Of a DNA stretch of 64,000 nucleotides, positions 1 through 11,023 are shown one piece after another (positions within the stretch are counted from its first letter, which is position 1; every line of letters begins with the position of its first letter). Both the position numbers and the translations under genes were made by a program. The notes beneath the pieces were generated by a model that worked only from the letters and a program-made list of their open reading frames with translations, searched no databases and was not told where the DNA came from. This stretch comes from an uncultured Clostridia bacterium (GTDB lineage: Bacteria; Bacillota; Clostridia; Christensenellales; UBA1242): positions 1 through 64,000 of the forward strand of contig CALWRJ010000013.1 of the NCBI GenBank assembly GCA_944383915.1, in the 5' to 3' direction.

Positions 1-388
1 GTCACATCCTGGAGCTGTAGTCGGTTCCAAGGGTTGGGCTGTTCGCCCATTAAAGTGGCACGCTAGCTGGGTTCAGAACGCCGTGAGGCAGTTCGGTCTC
101 TATCCGTTGCAGGCGTAGGATATTTGAGAGGAGTCTCCCCTAGTACGAGAGGATCGGGGTGAACGCACCTATTGTGTACCTGTTGTTGTGCCAACAGCAT
201 TGCAGGGTAGCGAAGTGCGGACGGGATAAACGCTGAAAGCATCTAAGCGTGAAGCCTCCCTCAAGATAAGATATCCCACAGAGTTAGTCTGGTAAGACCC
301 CTTGTAGATTACGAGGTTGATAGGTTAGAGGTGTAAGTGCAGTAATGCATTCAGCTGACTAATACTAATAGGTCGAGGGCTTGATCAA
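1..388 (+). rRNA. 23S ribosomal RNA, 3' end (partial)
   Basis: This is the last ~390 nt of a 23S rRNA, cut by the window start. The sarcin-ricin loop (AGTACGAGAGGA at 142-153), which binds EF-G and EF-Tu, is intact. So is the conserved 3' terminal segment GACTAATACTAATAGGTCGAG at about 357-377. The 3' boundary is placed near 388 by comparison with the usual end and is accurate to a few bases. A 5S gene follows about 140 nt later, so this is the distal part of an rRNA operon. Confidence 0.97.
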
Positions 389-526
389 ATGGGAAAGATG
401 TTTTGGTATTACTAAAACAGTTCCCTGTTGATTAGCAAGTTAAAAAACTTTGTGAAAGTTGTTGACAAAAGAATAAATTTAAGATATATTAGTTATGCAG
501 TTGTGGAGAATACACACTGAGCCATT

Positions 527-643
527 TCTGGTGATTATAGCGAAGGGGTCCCACCTGTTCTCATTCCGAACACAGAAGTTAAGCCCTTCAGCGCCGAGGA
601 TACTCGTTGGGAAGCTAACCGGGAAAGTAGGTCGTTGCCAGAT
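527..643 (+). rRNA. 5S ribosomal RNA
   Basis: A ~117-nt 5S rRNA. The 5' end TCTGG pairs with CCAGA at 639-643 to close helix I. The conserved core includes CCCACCTGTTC and CCGAACACAGAAGTTAAGC (loops B/C) and GGGAAAGTAGGTCG near the 3' side. It lies ~140 nt after the 23S end and is followed at once by an intrinsic terminator. Exact ends are inferred from helix I pairing. Confidence 0.95.
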
Positions 644-649
644 TCTATT

Positions 650-685
650 ACCGATTTAGGCATTAGTCTAAGTCGGTTTTTATTT
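650..685 (+). terminator. rRNA operon terminator (first of a series)
   Basis: The stem ACCGATTTAG / CTAAGTCGGT (650-659 with 668-677, one mismatch) is followed by a T-rich run. It begins seven bases after the 5S end and is the first of four hairpins packed into 650-866. Confidence 0.85.
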
Positions 686-693
686 TCCCGAGC

Positions 694-721
694 CGACTTT
701 TATTCGTAGGAATAAAAGTCG
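694..721. repeat. Perfect 12-bp inverted repeat after the rRNA terminator
   Basis: CGACTTTTATTC (694-705) and GAATAAAAGTCG (710-721) are perfect complements around a GTAG loop. The hairpin has no clean T-run after it. It could be an RNase processing site, an old terminator or a remnant of the duplicated rRNA tail around it. Confidence 0.7.
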
Positions 722-738
722 CTCTTATTTAGTAGGTC

Positions 739-769
739 TCAGATTCTATTACCGATGCAATCGGTTTTT
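739..769 (+). terminator. Second rRNA-type terminator inside a duplicated 5S tail
   Basis: ACCGAT / ATCGGT (751-756 with 760-765) followed by TTTTTG forms a short terminator. The 17 nt from 740 to 756 repeat exactly the 5S 3' end and its flank at 639-655, so the terminator region appears to have been duplicated with a piece of the 5S gene. Confidence 0.7.
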
Positions 770-835
770 GTTGTCCTACTTTCTTCGTGCCAGATTTCGT
801 TTTACTTAATCTGTCTTTTATTAGTAAGACGCTAG

Positions 836-866
836 CCGATTATAGTTTTGCTATAGTCGGTTTTTT
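836..866 (+). terminator. Third intrinsic terminator downstream of 5S
   Basis: CCGATTATAG (836-845) and CTATAGTCGG (851-860) pair, with one G-T pair, around a TTTTG loop and run into six T residues. From here to 1061 I see no gene or clear signal. Confidence 0.8.
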
Positions 867-1061
867 ATTTTGTTTAGGTGGTGGGATTGTCTGTATTTCA
901 CAGAGTAGCAAGCGCATCCCGCCCTAAAAATTGACAGAGTCGAGAGCACTGCAGTTTGTTCTAAACAGCCCCAATTTCTACATAATCTGGAAAACCTATG
1001 AGTGTTTTTCTTTTAGAAAGTGCTAATATTTTAAATAAATTATGAAACAAAAATAATTTAC

Positions 1062-1090
1062 TTGACAATAAATGCCTTAAGCTTTATACT
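1062..1090 (+). promoter_or_regulatory. Sigma-A type promoter for the 1151 gene
   Basis: TTGACA (1062-1067), a 17-bp spacer and TATACT (1085-1090) give a near-consensus housekeeping promoter about 55 nt before the start codon. Confidence 0.85.
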
Positions 1091-1150
1091 TAATTAAAAG
1101 CAGTCATACTAATGTAAAATCGTGCTTTTAAAAATAATTTGGAGAATTTT

Positions 1151-2011
1151 ATGTCAAAAACGGATCAATACTATTTAAACAACAAAGCTTGTGATAGAAG
1201 TGTTTTTCAAACTCACCCGCTGTTTCCAGAAGGTCAAGTCACGCATGTCTATATGCATAAATCACAAACAAAAAGTCAGAAACTAACAGGCGAAGTCCAA
1301 TTTTCTGTAAATATTTTTAATGATGATGACTCAATTGTTAGAAATGTAGTTATGAAAACAAATCGAAATTATTCGATGGCTGATGCTGCTAGCCACGTAT
1401 TGTGGTCGACAATAGGACACAACTTGGTGCCTTATGAAGAAAAATCTGAGTTAGAGAATAATATGGGTATCAGTGTTGATAAGCCTGAAAATAGACCTGC
1501 AAAAGCATTATCAGACTACTCCTTAGAAGAGAGGAATAGCCTGACGCTTACACTGGCCCCAGAATTTGATGCCTTGGCGCTCGGTCTAACCGACACAAAG
1601 CTTCATATCGCGGTTGCTAGGAATTTCGACAGGAGCACTCCCAAATTCTATTTAGTAGACAGCAATGGGCGCATTCCACAGGGTATTGTAAACTCGCCAT
1701 ACGCTCTCTACGCCTCAAAGGGTGTTAATAGTTTAAGCGAATTGGGGAGCCTAATTGGTTTTGCTGATGAGCAACTTAAGGATATTCAATACGTTAGCTC
1801 GAGATTTATAGTTAACAATGATAAGGTTGTTGAAGAGGAAATTGCAAACGGGCACAAGGACCAAATCCCGCGCAATGTACTCAAAGAGTTTTATCAAAGA
1901 CAAGCACACAGGAAAGATGAGGAGAATAGACAGCAACTAAACGAAGCCAAGATAGACATTAAGCCCAAAAATTCGCAGTCAAATGAAAACGAAGAGCAAA
2001 ATCAAAGGTAA
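1151..2011 (+). CDS. Hypothetical protein, 286 aa
   Basis: I do not recognise this protein. The ATG at 1151 is preferred because GGAG (1141-1144) sits six bases upstream; an in-frame TTG at 1139 would overlap that ribosome-binding site. The product is hydrophilic with no signal peptide or membrane span, so it is probably cytosolic. The last ~50 residues are charged and low-complexity (Q, N, E, K), ending NENEEQNQR. It has its own strong promoter (1062-1090) and its own terminator (2030-2057), so it is a monocistronic unit between the rRNA operon and rpoBC. No catalytic motif was seen. Confidence 0.75.
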   Translation: MSKTDQYYLNNKACDRSVFQTHPLFPEGQVTHVYMHKSQTKSQKLTGEVQFSVNIFNDDDSIVRNVVMKTNRNYSMADAASHVLWSTIGHNLVPYEEKSELENNMGISVDKPENRPAKALSDYSLEERNSLTLTLAPEFDALALGLTDTKLHIAVARNFDRSTPKFYLVDSNGRIPQGIVNSPYALYASKGVNSLSELGSLIGFADEQLKDIQYVSSRFIVNNDKVVEEEIANGHKDQIPRNVLKEFYQRQAHRKDEENRQQLNEAKIDIKPKNSQSNENEEQNQR

Positions 2012-2029
2012 GTATTCGAATATTTTAGA

Positions 2030-2057
2030 CGATTACTGTTTCGCTGTAGTCGGTTTT
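2030..2057 (+). terminator. Intrinsic terminator of the 1151 gene
   Basis: CGATTAC (2030-2036) pairs with GTAGTCG (2046-2052) and is followed by GTTTTTG. The stem resembles the rRNA terminator at 836-866, suggesting a shared origin. Confidence 0.7.
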
Positions 2058-2174
2058 TGTTTACATTAGAATTTTTTAAATTAGTTTAATTTTAATAATA
2101 TTAGTCTACCAAAGTTATTGTTTTACTTAATTTTTTATTAACTGTTAGTGAACGAAATTTTTTGTTTAAAAAAT

Positions 2175-2205
2175 ACACCTAAAAAGCGTCCAACTTTTTG
2201 GGTGT
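2175..2205. repeat. ACACCT-type hairpin element, copy 1
   Basis: ACACCTAAAAAG and ACTTTTTGGGTGT pair around a CGTCCA loop. A close relative lies at 26071-26137 (ACACCTACAAAGCGTCTAAC...), also in a spacer. The rest of the spacer 2058-2301 holds nothing I can name. Confidence 0.6.
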
Positions 2206-2301
2206 AAATAGGCATTTTTGTTTAAAATTAATTGATTGCTATATATCTTTATTGTTTCAATAAAATATTGTTTAATATATCGCTAATATTAATCCGCTTT
2301 T

Positions 2302-3216
2302 TTATTTTACTATTTCTTTCATAAAGGTGTACATTTCATCCATTGCTTCGGCGCGGGCATCGTTTATTAAATTTATAAATGCGTGGCGCGCGTCTTTTCT
2401 TTCTTTTGGGAAAATTAGCGTTTTGTGTGGAATGTTTGCTTTTGTAAGTAAACTATCTAGCAACACTGATTCCGTATGTAGTCCGTCGACTTCACCAGCG
2501 GTTATAAATGAAGGTGGGAAGTTAGAGGTAATGTAGGAAACAGGGGAGTTTTCTCGATAAAATCTAGGCAGTTTATCTTTCATAATACCAGCAAAGCCAT
2601 CGTGCAGTTTATTGCAAATTCTAAACTTAACAGTTTTTAAGTTGTTTAAGTCGTAAATACCATAGTATAGTAAAAGACCAGCAACTTTGCTACCAATATC
2701 GACTTTATTTGCATGTACTCGACCACCGATGAGCGCTGCCATATGTCCACCTGAACTATCACCAGCAATAAAAATGCGATGTTTATCTATACCGAATAAC
2801 TCGTAGTGTTTTAGGCAATACTTTATGCATGTTATACAATCTCGGTAATGGGTGCGAAGGTCATACTCTGGCATAAGCCTAAAATTCATATTGATAACAA
2901 CATAACCGTGTTCTGCCATTTCTTTAGATAGGCGAGAGTAAACACGCTTATCCGCACTTGACCAAGCGCCACCATGTATATAAAAAACGGTTGGAGCAGT
3001 CGCCTTAAACACAGTTTCAGCAACACTCGCGGGGCAGTGCCAATCAAATTGTAAAAAGGAATTTTGTAAATCGCTAGTATATGGAATATTATATATCGAA
3101 CGCACATTTGGGGCGCGTTTATCAGTTTTTATTATTGGCAAAATTAAATCAGTACCACCGCGGTTTAGCATAAGTTCAGTAAGCACTGATAAAGGTAAAT
3201 TAATTGAATTTTTCAC
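2302..3216 (-). CDS. Alpha/beta hydrolase, esterase/lipase of the HSL-like family
   Basis: A 304-aa serine hydrolase of the hormone-sensitive-lipase type, which cleaves carboxylic esters of small acyl substrates. HGGAW (residues 81-85) forms the oxyanion hole and GDSSGG (152-157) carries the nucleophile Ser154. The Asp of AGEVDG and the His of DARHAF near the C terminus would complete the triad. No signal peptide is visible, so it is likely cytosolic. The start is GTG at 3216 with AAGGG nine bases upstream. The gene stands alone and converges with the 1151 gene. The natural substrate cannot be told from sequence. Confidence 0.88.
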   Translation of the reverse strand: MKNSINLPLSVLTELMLNRGGTDLILPIIKTDKRAPNVRSIYNIPYTSDLQNSFLQFDWHCPASVAETVFKATAPTVFYIHGGAWSSADKRVYSRLSKEMAEHGYVVINMNFRLMPEYDLRTHYRDCITCIKYCLKHYELFGIDKHRIFIAGDSSGGHMAALIGGRVHANKVDIGSKVAGLLLYYGIYDLNNLKTVKFRICNKLHDGFAGIMKDKLPRFYRENSPVSYITSNFPPSFITAGEVDGLHTESVLLDSLLTKANIPHKTLIFPKERKDARHAFINLINDARAEAMDEMYTFMKEIVK

Positions 3217-3290
3217 TATAGCAATCCCTTTTTTACTTTTTCCAAATTAATTATATTATCTTGAAAAATGAAATATTTGCAAGTTTTATG

Positions 3291-3319
3291 TTGACAACAA
3301 TGCGTAATTATGTTATACT
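3291..3319 (+). promoter_or_regulatory. Strong promoter of rpoB-rpoC
   Basis: TTGACA (3291-3296), a 17-bp spacer and TATACT (3314-3319). It drives a ~255-nt untranslated leader before rpoB, showing that rpoBC has its own promoter here. Confidence 0.85.
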
Positions 3320-3406
3320 AAAAGAACTATTATATTCGTTTATCAAAAATTATCGGGTGGTCAATTTGAGTTTTTTGTATAATTTCTACTAAAAATTTAA
3401 TATTAA

Positions 3407-3462
3407 AGGGCGATTTTTGCCCTGTTTAGTGCTGTCAAAAGAAAAATATTTCAGCACTTTTT
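3407..3462 (+). promoter_or_regulatory. Leader hairpins, candidate attenuator of rpoBC
   Basis: AGGGC/GCCCT (3407-3411 with 3419-3423) is followed by AGTGCTG/CAGCACT (3428-3434 with 3452-3458) and a TTTTT run at 3458-3462. The second hairpin is terminator-like and lies ~120 nt before the rpoB start, so it could tune read-through into the operon. The mechanism is inferred. Confidence 0.6.
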
Positions 3463-3581
3463 CCGCTTGTAGTGATTTTTGATAGTTTATAATAATTCAA
3501 TATATCATAATTCATCTTACTTGGCAACTATTTTTTAGGTTGCAAACAAATTTTTATTCGTTTAACAAGGAGAATTAACTA

Positions 3582-6500
3582 ATGCCAGCAAACACTCAAT
3601 CAAAAAAGACATCTTTAAATCTCAAAAAGATTATGTGCGGTAAAACAGAGCGCGTTTCTTTCGCTCGCGTGCAAGAACCTATAGATTTGCCGTACCTTGT
3701 GTCTATTCAAAAGGATACTTACAAAGAATTTTTGGAGAAAGGAATTGGTGAGACAATTGCGGAGTTTTCTCCTATTGAGGATTTCAGCGGAAAGGCAGAA
3801 CTTCACTTTTTGGATTACAGCATCGACTATGATGCTGTAAAGTACCCAATTGATGAGTGTCGCCGTAGAGCACTTACATATAGTGCTCCAATTCGCGTAA
3901 ATGCTCGTTTGATTAACAAAGACACCGGTGAAGCAATTGACCAAAATGTTTTACTTGGTGATGTTCCGCTAATGACAAAAGATGGTTCGTTCTTAATTAG
4001 CGGTGTAGACCGTGTAGTTGTTAGCCAAATAGTTCGTAGCCCTAGTGTTTACTGTGAAAAAATTGATGACAAAAACACTGGTAAGACAACATTTACAACA
4101 AAATTAAATCCAAATCGTGGTATGTGGCTTGAGTTTGAGCAAACTCAAAAAGACACTATTCGCGTTATTATGGATAGGTCGGTAAAAGTTTCAGCGGGTA
4201 TTCTACTTAAAGGCTTAGGGTTGGGAAGTGATAAGGACATTGCTAACCTTTTTGGTAATCACGGACTTATTTTAAATACTCTTGACCAAGAGCCTCAAAA
4301 GACTGAGGAAGAGGCACTTTTAGAACTTTCTAAAAAGTTAAAACCTAGCGAACTTCCAAGCGCAGAAGCAATTAGGACATTCATTTTTAATACATTCTTT
4401 ACCAATCACCACTATGATTTAGCAAAAGTAGGTCGTTACAAGTTTAACAAAAAATTAAACCTATGCAATCGTTTGCCAGGGCTAACACTTGCAGAGCCTT
4501 TAACACTTGCTGACGGTACAGTTTTACCAGAAGGAACAGAGATTTCAAAAGACCAAGCAACTGCTATCCAAAATTCAGGAATTAACGAAGTTTGGGTATA
4601 TCTTGAAAATGGTAAAAAGCACTTTATGCGTGGTAATAACCGTGTGGCTCTTGAAAGCCTTATTAAGTGCGAGCCAAGAGATTATGGTATATATGAATTA
4701 GTTCACTATCCAACTTTACAAGAATTGTGGAAAGGCGCAAAAACGAAAGAAGCCAAACTCGAAATCGTGCGCGAAAATGCAGATGCACTTATTAATCGTC
4801 ACATAGTAATTGACGATATCTTGGCTGCAATTAGTTATTTACTTGACTTAACGGACGGTATCGGCTCTACAGATGAAATCGACCACTTGGCAAACCGTAG
4901 GGTAAGTAGCGTTGGTGAACTTATGAACATCGCACTTCACTCAGGAATGGCTAGACTTGCAACCCTTGCTCGTGAAAGTATGCAAGGACAAGATTTGACA
5001 CAAGCAAGCCCTTCAACAATTATAAACGCGCGTCATGTAAACAAGGCTTTATTAGACTTTATGAAAACAAGTCCACTATCACAAAGTATGGACCAGGTTA
5101 ACCCATTAAGTGAATTAACACAAAAGCGTAAGACTAGTGCAGTAGGTCCTCGTGGTGTACGCAAAGAGCGTGCAGGCGTTGAAGTTCGTGATATTCACTA
5201 CACTCACTACGGGCGTATTTGTGCGATTGAAACACCTGAAGGTCAGTCAATCGGTCTTATCAACTCTCTTGCTACATACGCTAGACTTAACGAATATGGC
5301 TTCCTAGAAGCACCTTACAAAAAAGTTGATAAAGCAACAGGAAAAGTTACTAACAAAGTAGAATATTTAATGGCTGATGTCGAGGAACGCAATAAAATCG
5401 CGCCAGCAGTTGAACCACTCGATGAGGAAGGTAGATTTATCAATAAAACTGTTGTTTGTCGTTATAAAGACCGCTTTATTGAGATTCCAAGAGAGGAAGT
5501 TGACTATGTCGATGTTTCTCCAAGACAAATGATGTCTGTGGCAACTTCGTGTATTCCTTTCCTTGAAAATGACGATGCCGCTCGTGCGTTGCTTGGTAGT
5601 AACATGCAGCGTCAGGCTGTGCCTCTAATTCGAACCGAAGCACCAATCGTTGGTACAGGTATGGAATACCGTGTCGCTCGTGATAGTGGTGCGTTGACTT
5701 TGGCTGAATGCGATGGTGTCGTAAAGTATGTTGACTCTGCCGAAATTCGTATTCAAGATGCTGAAGGAAAAATTCACACAAGCTATTTAACAAAATTTGC
5801 AAAAACTACAAAAGATACCTGCTTAAACCAGAAACCAATCGTAAAAGAAGGGGACAAGGTTAAAAAAGGCGACCCGATTGCAGACGGACTTTCAACTTGC
5901 AATGGTGAACTTGCGTTAGGTAAAAATGTGCTTGTTGCCTTTATGAACTGGGAAGGATACAATTACGAGGACGCAATTTTAATTAGTGAACGCCTTGTAA
6001 AAGAAGATGTATATACTTCAATTACTCTAAAAGTAGAGGATATAAAGTGCCGTTCTACAAAATTAGGTAATGAGGAAATTACGCGTGATATTCCAAATTT
6101 AAGTGAGGAAGCGCTTAAAAACCTCGATGAAAACGGTATTATTCGTGTCGGTGCCGAAGTGCGTCCTGGGGATATTTTAGTTGGTAAAGTTACACCAAAA
6201 GGTGAAACCGAACTTACTCCAGAGGAGCGTTTGCTTCGTGCAATATTCGGTGAAAAATCACGCGAAGTGCGCGACACAAGTTTGAGGGTACAACACGGTC
6301 GTGGCGGTGTTGTAGTCGATGTACAAGTGTTTAGTAGAGCAAACAAAGACGAACTCGAAGCAGGCGTAAATATGCTTGTAAAAGTTTATATTGCGCAAAA
6401 GCGTAAATTGTCAGTCGGTGACAAAATGTCTGGTCGTCACGGTAACAAAGGTATCGTATCACGAATTTTGCCAATCGAGGATATGCCTTTTATGGCTAAT

Positions 6501-7310
6501 GGACAACCTGTAGATGTTGTTTTAAACCCGTTAGGTGTGCCTAGCCGTATGAACATTGGACAGTTACTCGAAGTCCACTTAGGTAGAGTTGCAAAAGTTT
6601 TAGGCTGGAAAGTTGCTTCTCCCGTATTTGATGGTGCTACAGAACAACAAATTAGCCAACTTTACCGTGAAAACGGACTTGACGATGACGCAAAAGTTGT
6701 TTTATATGATGGTAGAACAGGTGAAGCATTTGATAACCGCGTAACAGTTGGTTATATGTATATGTTAAAACTTACCCACATGGTAGACAACAAGATGCAC
6801 GCTCGTAGTATTGGACCATACGCACTTGTTACTGCTCAACCATTAGGTGGACAGGCAATGTTCGGTGGTCAGCGTTTCTCTGAAATGGACGTTTGGGCAC
6901 TCGAAGGTTACGGTGCTGCAAACTTGTTACAAGAAATGCTTACTATTAAATCCGACGATGTGTCAGGTAGAATAAAAGTATATGATTCAATAATTCGTGG
7001 GCTACCAATTGCAGAACCTGGTATTCCAGAGTCATTTAAGGTATTAGTAAAAGAGTTGGAAGCACTTGGACTCGATATTCGCATTCTCACAGAAGATAAC
7101 CGCGAAATCGAAATGGGTGACCTAACTAATGACGAGGTCGAAGTACCTATTGCAACTCGCGACCGTCACAATGATACAAAAGAAATTGAACTCAACTTTG
7201 ACGATATCGAAGGCGAATCAAATGGTAGTATCATAAGCGAAAGCGAGTTTAACGAAATGAACGAGGATTCGTTCAACGCAGGCAACTTGTTTGACGATTT
7301 TGATGAATAG
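3582..7310 (+). CDS. rpoB: DNA-directed RNA polymerase subunit beta
   Basis: The 1242-aa beta subunit of RNA polymerase, forming one side of the active-site cleft. Start ATG with AAGGAG 9 nt upstream. Conserved blocks are all present, including [15 protein letters not shown] (rifampicin cluster, about 499-513), [18 protein letters not shown], the C-terminal [12 protein letters not shown] and [14 protein letters not shown]. The rifampicin pocket is unusual. By alignment to E. coli, F514 is S502, N518 is V506, H526 is Q514, R529 is K517, L533 is V521 and N568 is S556. The C terminus ends in an acidic tail. It is followed 11 nt later by rpoC; rplJ-rplL, normally just upstream, are 20 kb away. 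Confidence 0.98.
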   Translation: MPANTQSKKTSLNLKKIMCGKTERVSFARVQEPIDLPYLVSIQKDTYKEFLEKGIGETIAEFSPIEDFSGKAELHFLDYSIDYDAVKYPIDECRRRALTYSAPIRVNARLINKDTGEAIDQNVLLGDVPLMTKDGSFLISGVDRVVVSQIVRSPSVYCEKIDDKNTGKTTFTTKLNPNRGMWLEFEQTQKDTIRVIMDRSVKVSAGILLKGLGLGSDKDIANLFGNHGLILNTLDQEPQKTEEEALLELSKKLKPSELPSAEAIRTFIFNTFFTNHHYDLAKVGRYKFNKKLNLCNRLPGLTLAEPLTLADGTVLPEGTEISKDQATAIQNSGINEVWVYLENGKKHFMRGNNRVALESLIKCEPRDYGIYELVHYPTLQELWKGAKTKEAKLEIVRENADALINRHIVIDDILAAISYLLDLTDGIGSTDEIDHLANRRVSSVGELMNIALHSGMARLATLARESMQGQDLTQASPSTIINARHVNKALLDFMKTSPLSQSMDQVNPLSELTQKRKTSAVGPRGVRKERAGVEVRDIHYTHYGRICAIETPEGQSIGLINSLATYARLNEYGFLEAPYKKVDKATGKVTNKVEYLMADVEERNKIAPAVEPLDEEGRFINKTVVCRYKDRFIEIPREEVDYVDVSPRQMMSVATSCIPFLENDDAARALLGSNMQRQAVPLIRTEAPIVGTGMEYRVARDSGALTLAECDGVVKYVDSAEIRIQDAEGKIHTSYLTKFAKTTKDTCLNQKPIVKEGDKVKKGDPIADGLSTCNGELALGKNVLVAFMNWEGYNYEDAILISERLVKEDVYTSITLKVEDIKCRSTKLGNEEITRDIPNLSEEALKNLDENGIIRVGAEVRPGDILVGKVTPKGETELTPEERLLRAIFGEKSREVRDTSLRVQHGRGGVVVDVQVFSRANKDELEAGVNMLVKVYIAQKRKLSVGDKMSGRHGNKGIVSRILPIEDMPFMANGQPVDVVLNPLGVPSRMNIGQLLEVHLGRVAKVLGWKVASPVFDGATEQQISQLYRENGLDDDAKVVLYDGRTGEAFDNRVTVGYMYMLKLTHMVDNKMHARSIGPYALVTAQPLGGQAMFGGQRFSEMDVWALEGYGAANLLQEMLTIKSDDVSGRIKVYDSIIRGLPIAEPGIPESFKVLVKELEALGLDIRILTEDNREIEMGDLTNDEVEVPIATRDRHNDTKEIELNFDDIEGESNGSIISESEFNEMNEDSFNAGNLFDDFDE

Positions 7311-7321
7311 GAGTAGAGATA

Positions 7322-10300
7322 ATGTTTGAATTAAAAAACTTTGACTCAATAAAAATAGGTTTGGCATCTCCTGAAAAAATTAGGGAGTGGTCGCACGGCG
7401 AAGTAACCAAGCCTGAAACTATTAACTATCGTACGCTAAAACCCGAAACAAACGGTTTGTTCTGCGAACGCATTTTTGGACCGTGTAAAGACTTTGAATG
7501 TCACTGTGGCAAATACAAGCGTATTCGTTATAAAGGGCATCACTGTGAAAAATGTGGTGTAGAAATTACTTATAGTAAAGTGCGCAGAGAGCGTATGGGA
7601 CATATCGAACTCGCTACTCCTGTTTCGCACATTTGGTTTGTCCGTGGCGGTACTTCTAAAATCGGTAGTATCTTAGATATGACCGCTAAAAACCTCGAAC
7701 AAGTTTTGTATTACGCAAGTTACATTGTTCTTGACCCAGGGAAAACTAACTTTGAGAAAAAGCAAGTTATAACCGATAAAGAGTATCGTGACGCAATTGA
7801 CGAATTTGGACCAAACTCGTTTAGAGCGGGTATGGGTGGTGAAGCAATTCGCGAATTGCTTGATGAAATTGACTTAGAAAAAGAAAGCAAAGAATTAAAA
7901 GAAATTGTTGCAAGTGCAAAAGGGCAGAAAAAATTAAAGGCAGTAAAGAAACTTGAAACAGTCGAAGCATTCTTAAAGAGTGGAAATAACCCTCGTTGGA
8001 TGATTCTCGATGTTTTACCAGTACTACCACCCGACTTGCGCCCAATGATTCAACTTGACGGTGGAAGATTCGCTGCAAGTGACTTAAACGACCTATACCG
8101 CCGTGTTATCAACCGTAACAACCGTTTAAAGAAATTAATAGATTTAGCAGCCCCTGATGTTATTATTCGTAACGAAAAGAGAATGCTTCAAGAGGCAGTT
8201 GACGCTCTAATTGATAACGGTAAGCGCGGAAAGCCAGTTTTAGGTGCAAAACAACGCGAATTAAAATCATTAACCGCAATGATTAAAGGTAAGCAAGGAC
8301 GCTTCCGTCAAAACTTATTAGGTAAGCGTGTAGACTACTCAGGTCGTTCGGTAATTGTTATTGGACCTGAATTGAAATTGTACCAATGTGGTGTGCCTAA
8401 AGAAATGGCATTAGAGTTGTTTAAGCCATTTGTTATGCGCAAACTCGTAGAGTTAAACTACACTCAAAATGTAAAGAGTGCAAAGCGTATGGTAGAGCGC
8501 GAGCGTCCAGAAGTATGGGATATTTTAGAGGATGTAATCAAAGACCACCCTGTAATTCTAGACCGTGCGCCAACACTACACAGACTTTCACTTCAAGCGT
8601 TTGAGCCAGTACTAGTTGAAGGTCGCGCTATAAAACTTCACCCGTTAGTGTGTGTCGGCTTTAACGCAGACTTTGACGGTGACACAATGGCTATTCATGT
8701 GCCACTATCTATCGAAGCGCGTACTGAAGCGCGTATGCTAATGCTTGCAAGTAACAATATTTTAAAGCCAGCAGATGGAAAACCTGTTGTTGACCCACAA
8801 CAAGATATAATCTTAGGTGTATACTATATGACTATTGAAAACCCTGAAGCAAAGGGTGCTGGGGCAATGTTTGTTAATGAGGATGAGGCAATTACGGCGT
8901 TACAAAATGGTTATGTACATGTACAAGCACCTATTCAAGTTCGCAAAACCGCTTATGTAAACGGTCAAAAAATAACAGGCAGAGTTTCAACTACTGTTGG
9001 TAAAATCTTATTTAACCGTTGTATTCCGCAATGTATCGGTATTGTAGAGCGCAAAGAGCCTAAAGATTACCTTGAATACGAAGTTAATTACACAGTAACA
9101 AAAGGTAAAATGGGTGAAATCGTTGCAAAGACATATTATTCATTAGGAACTACTGAAACGGCTAAAATGCTTGATAAAGTAAAAGCATTTGGATATAAAT
9201 ATTCAACTTTAAGTGGTATAACAATCAATGTTTACGATATGTTAATACCTAGTGACAAAAAGGATATCATCGCAAAACACAAAGAAATGGCCCAGCAAAA
9301 CGAAAAGATGTATATCCGTGGACTTATTACTCGTGACGAAAAAGTTAATAGAAATATTGAACTTTGGAACGAAGCAACCGCAGAAGTTAAAAAGAGCGTG
9401 GTTAGCAACCTCGGTACATTCAACTGTTTAAAGATGATTGTATCATCAAAAGCGCGTGGTAGTGAGGACCAGGTTAACCAGTTAAGTGGTATTCGTGGTA
9501 TTATGACCAACACATCGGGAACTAAAGTTGATATTCCTATTACTTCATGTTTCCGTGAAGGTTTAAGCCCGATTGATTACTTTATTTCGGCTCGTGGTGG
9601 TCGTAAAGGTTTGGCAGATACAGCACTTCGTACAGCAGATGCAGGTTACCTAAGCCGTAGGCTTGTCGATATTGCTCACGGTGTCGTTGTTACAGAGGAC
9701 GACTGTTTCGCTACTTTAAATGAATCACCTAAAGGGCTTAGAGTTAGTGACTTAACTAGTGGTGACCATGTAATTGAAACTCTTGAGGAGAGAATTACAG
9801 GCAGAGTTTCTGCTGAAAATGTTATTGACCCTAATACACAAGAAGTTATTGTAAAAGTAAATGAATTAATTACTCCTGAACTTGCTGCAAAAATAGTTGG
9901 CGCTGGTATAAAAGAAGTAACTATTCGTACACTTTTAACTTGTAAATGTAAACACGGCGTTTGTGCAAAGTGTTACGGTCGTGATATGGTAAGTACAGGA
10001 CTTGTCGAAGTAGGTGAAGCAGTCGGTGTTATCGCCGCTCAATCAATCGGTGAGCCTGGTACGCAGTTAACGATGAGAACGTTCCACTCTGGTGGTGTCG
10101 CATCGGTTGCTGATATGACTCAAGGTCTACCAAGAGTTGAGGAGTTGTTTGAAGCACGCAAGCCAAACAACGCCGCTATGGTAAGTGAAGTCGGCGGAAA
10201 AGTTCACATCCAAGAGATTAATAACCGTAAGTGCGTAATAGTACACACTGCAAATGGTGATGTAGAATACTTGCTTCCAGCAAAGAGTATTATTACTGTT

Positions 10301-10990
10301 GAGGAAGGACAAGTTATCGAAAGTGGTACACCGCTTACATTTGGTAGCCTATATCCATACGATATTTTGCGTACTCGTGGTGTAGGTGCTGCACAAGAGT
10401 ATTTGCTAAAAGAAGTTTTATCAGTTTATAAATCACAAAGTGTTAATCTTGATGCAAAGCATATTGAAATAATTATTAGACAAATGCTTCGTAATGTTCG
10501 TGTAGAAACAAGCGGAGATACAGATTTAATTCCAGGTGATATACTTGATATAAACGACTTGGAGGAAATCAACTTAAAGGCTATTATGGCAGGTAAAATG
10601 CCTGCAAGTGCAAAGCGTATTTTACAAGGTCTAACAAAGGCAAGTTTGTCTACTAATTCCTTCTTATCTGCTGCATCTTTCCAAGAATCAAGCAGAGTGC
10701 TTACAGACGCTGCTATCAAGGGTAAAGTTGACCACCTTATAGGCTTAAAAGAAAATGTAATTATCGGTAAACTTATCCCTGCTGGTACAGGTCTAAAACG
10801 CTATAATTCTGTTGTTCCAACGATTTACGAAGGCGTTAAAGACGAAATTGAGGCTGAAAACGAAAGATTGTATCCTGATATTGAGAATGAGGAAATAACT
10901 CAAATGGACGATATCGATTCGCAAAATAGTAGTGACCAAAGTTATGACAACTCAGATACTGGTATAGATGATTTCGATTTAAGTTTATAA
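7322..10990 (+). CDS. rpoC: DNA-directed RNA polymerase subunit beta-prime
   Basis: The 1222-aa beta-prime subunit of RNA polymerase. The N-terminal zinc site (ECHCGKY...HHCEKCG, about residues 60-80), the bridge/active-site block NADFDGD (448-454) that binds the catalytic Mg2+, the second zinc site ([13 protein letters not shown]) and the trigger-loop region TMRTFHSGG are all present. The residue after NADFDGD is Thr455, where most bacteria have Gln. The C terminus is acidic and Ser/Asp-rich. Translation starts 11 nt after rpoB with GGAGTAGAG as ribosome-binding site. A bidirectional terminator follows at 10995. Confidence 0.98.
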   Translation: MFELKNFDSIKIGLASPEKIREWSHGEVTKPETINYRTLKPETNGLFCERIFGPCKDFECHCGKYKRIRYKGHHCEKCGVEITYSKVRRERMGHIELATPVSHIWFVRGGTSKIGSILDMTAKNLEQVLYYASYIVLDPGKTNFEKKQVITDKEYRDAIDEFGPNSFRAGMGGEAIRELLDEIDLEKESKELKEIVASAKGQKKLKAVKKLETVEAFLKSGNNPRWMILDVLPVLPPDLRPMIQLDGGRFAASDLNDLYRRVINRNNRLKKLIDLAAPDVIIRNEKRMLQEAVDALIDNGKRGKPVLGAKQRELKSLTAMIKGKQGRFRQNLLGKRVDYSGRSVIVIGPELKLYQCGVPKEMALELFKPFVMRKLVELNYTQNVKSAKRMVERERPEVWDILEDVIKDHPVILDRAPTLHRLSLQAFEPVLVEGRAIKLHPLVCVGFNADFDGDTMAIHVPLSIEARTEARMLMLASNNILKPADGKPVVDPQQDIILGVYYMTIENPEAKGAGAMFVNEDEAITALQNGYVHVQAPIQVRKTAYVNGQKITGRVSTTVGKILFNRCIPQCIGIVERKEPKDYLEYEVNYTVTKGKMGEIVAKTYYSLGTTETAKMLDKVKAFGYKYSTLSGITINVYDMLIPSDKKDIIAKHKEMAQQNEKMYIRGLITRDEKVNRNIELWNEATAEVKKSVVSNLGTFNCLKMIVSSKARGSEDQVNQLSGIRGIMTNTSGTKVDIPITSCFREGLSPIDYFISARGGRKGLADTALRTADAGYLSRRLVDIAHGVVVTEDDCFATLNESPKGLRVSDLTSGDHVIETLEERITGRVSAENVIDPNTQEVIVKVNELITPELAAKIVGAGIKEVTIRTLLTCKCKHGVCAKCYGRDMVSTGLVEVGEAVGVIAAQSIGEPGTQLTMRTFHSGGVASVADMTQGLPRVEELFEARKPNNAAMVSEVGGKVHIQEINNRKCVIVHTANGDVEYLLPAKSIITVEEGQVIESGTPLTFGSLYPYDILRTRGVGAAQEYLLKEVLSVYKSQSVNLDAKHIEIIIRQMLRNVRVETSGDTDLIPGDILDINDLEEINLKAIMAGKMPASAKRILQGLTKASLSTNSFLSAASFQESSRVLTDAAIKGKVDHLIGLKENVIIGKLIPAGTGLKRYNSVVPTIYEGVKDEIEAENERLYPDIENEEITQMDDIDSQNSSDQSYDNSDTGIDDFDLSL

Positions 10991-10994
10991 CACT

Positions 10995-11023
10995 AAAAGA
11001 CATTGGATATTTCAATGTCTTTT
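10995..11023. terminator. Terminator of rpoBC, overlapping the end of the convergent gene
   Basis: AAAAGACATTG (10995-11005) pairs with CAATGTCTTTT (11013-11023), giving T-rich tails on both strands. The stop codon of the convergent DUF378 gene (11012-11014) lies at the loop/stem border, so one hairpin ends both transcripts. Confidence 0.85.
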
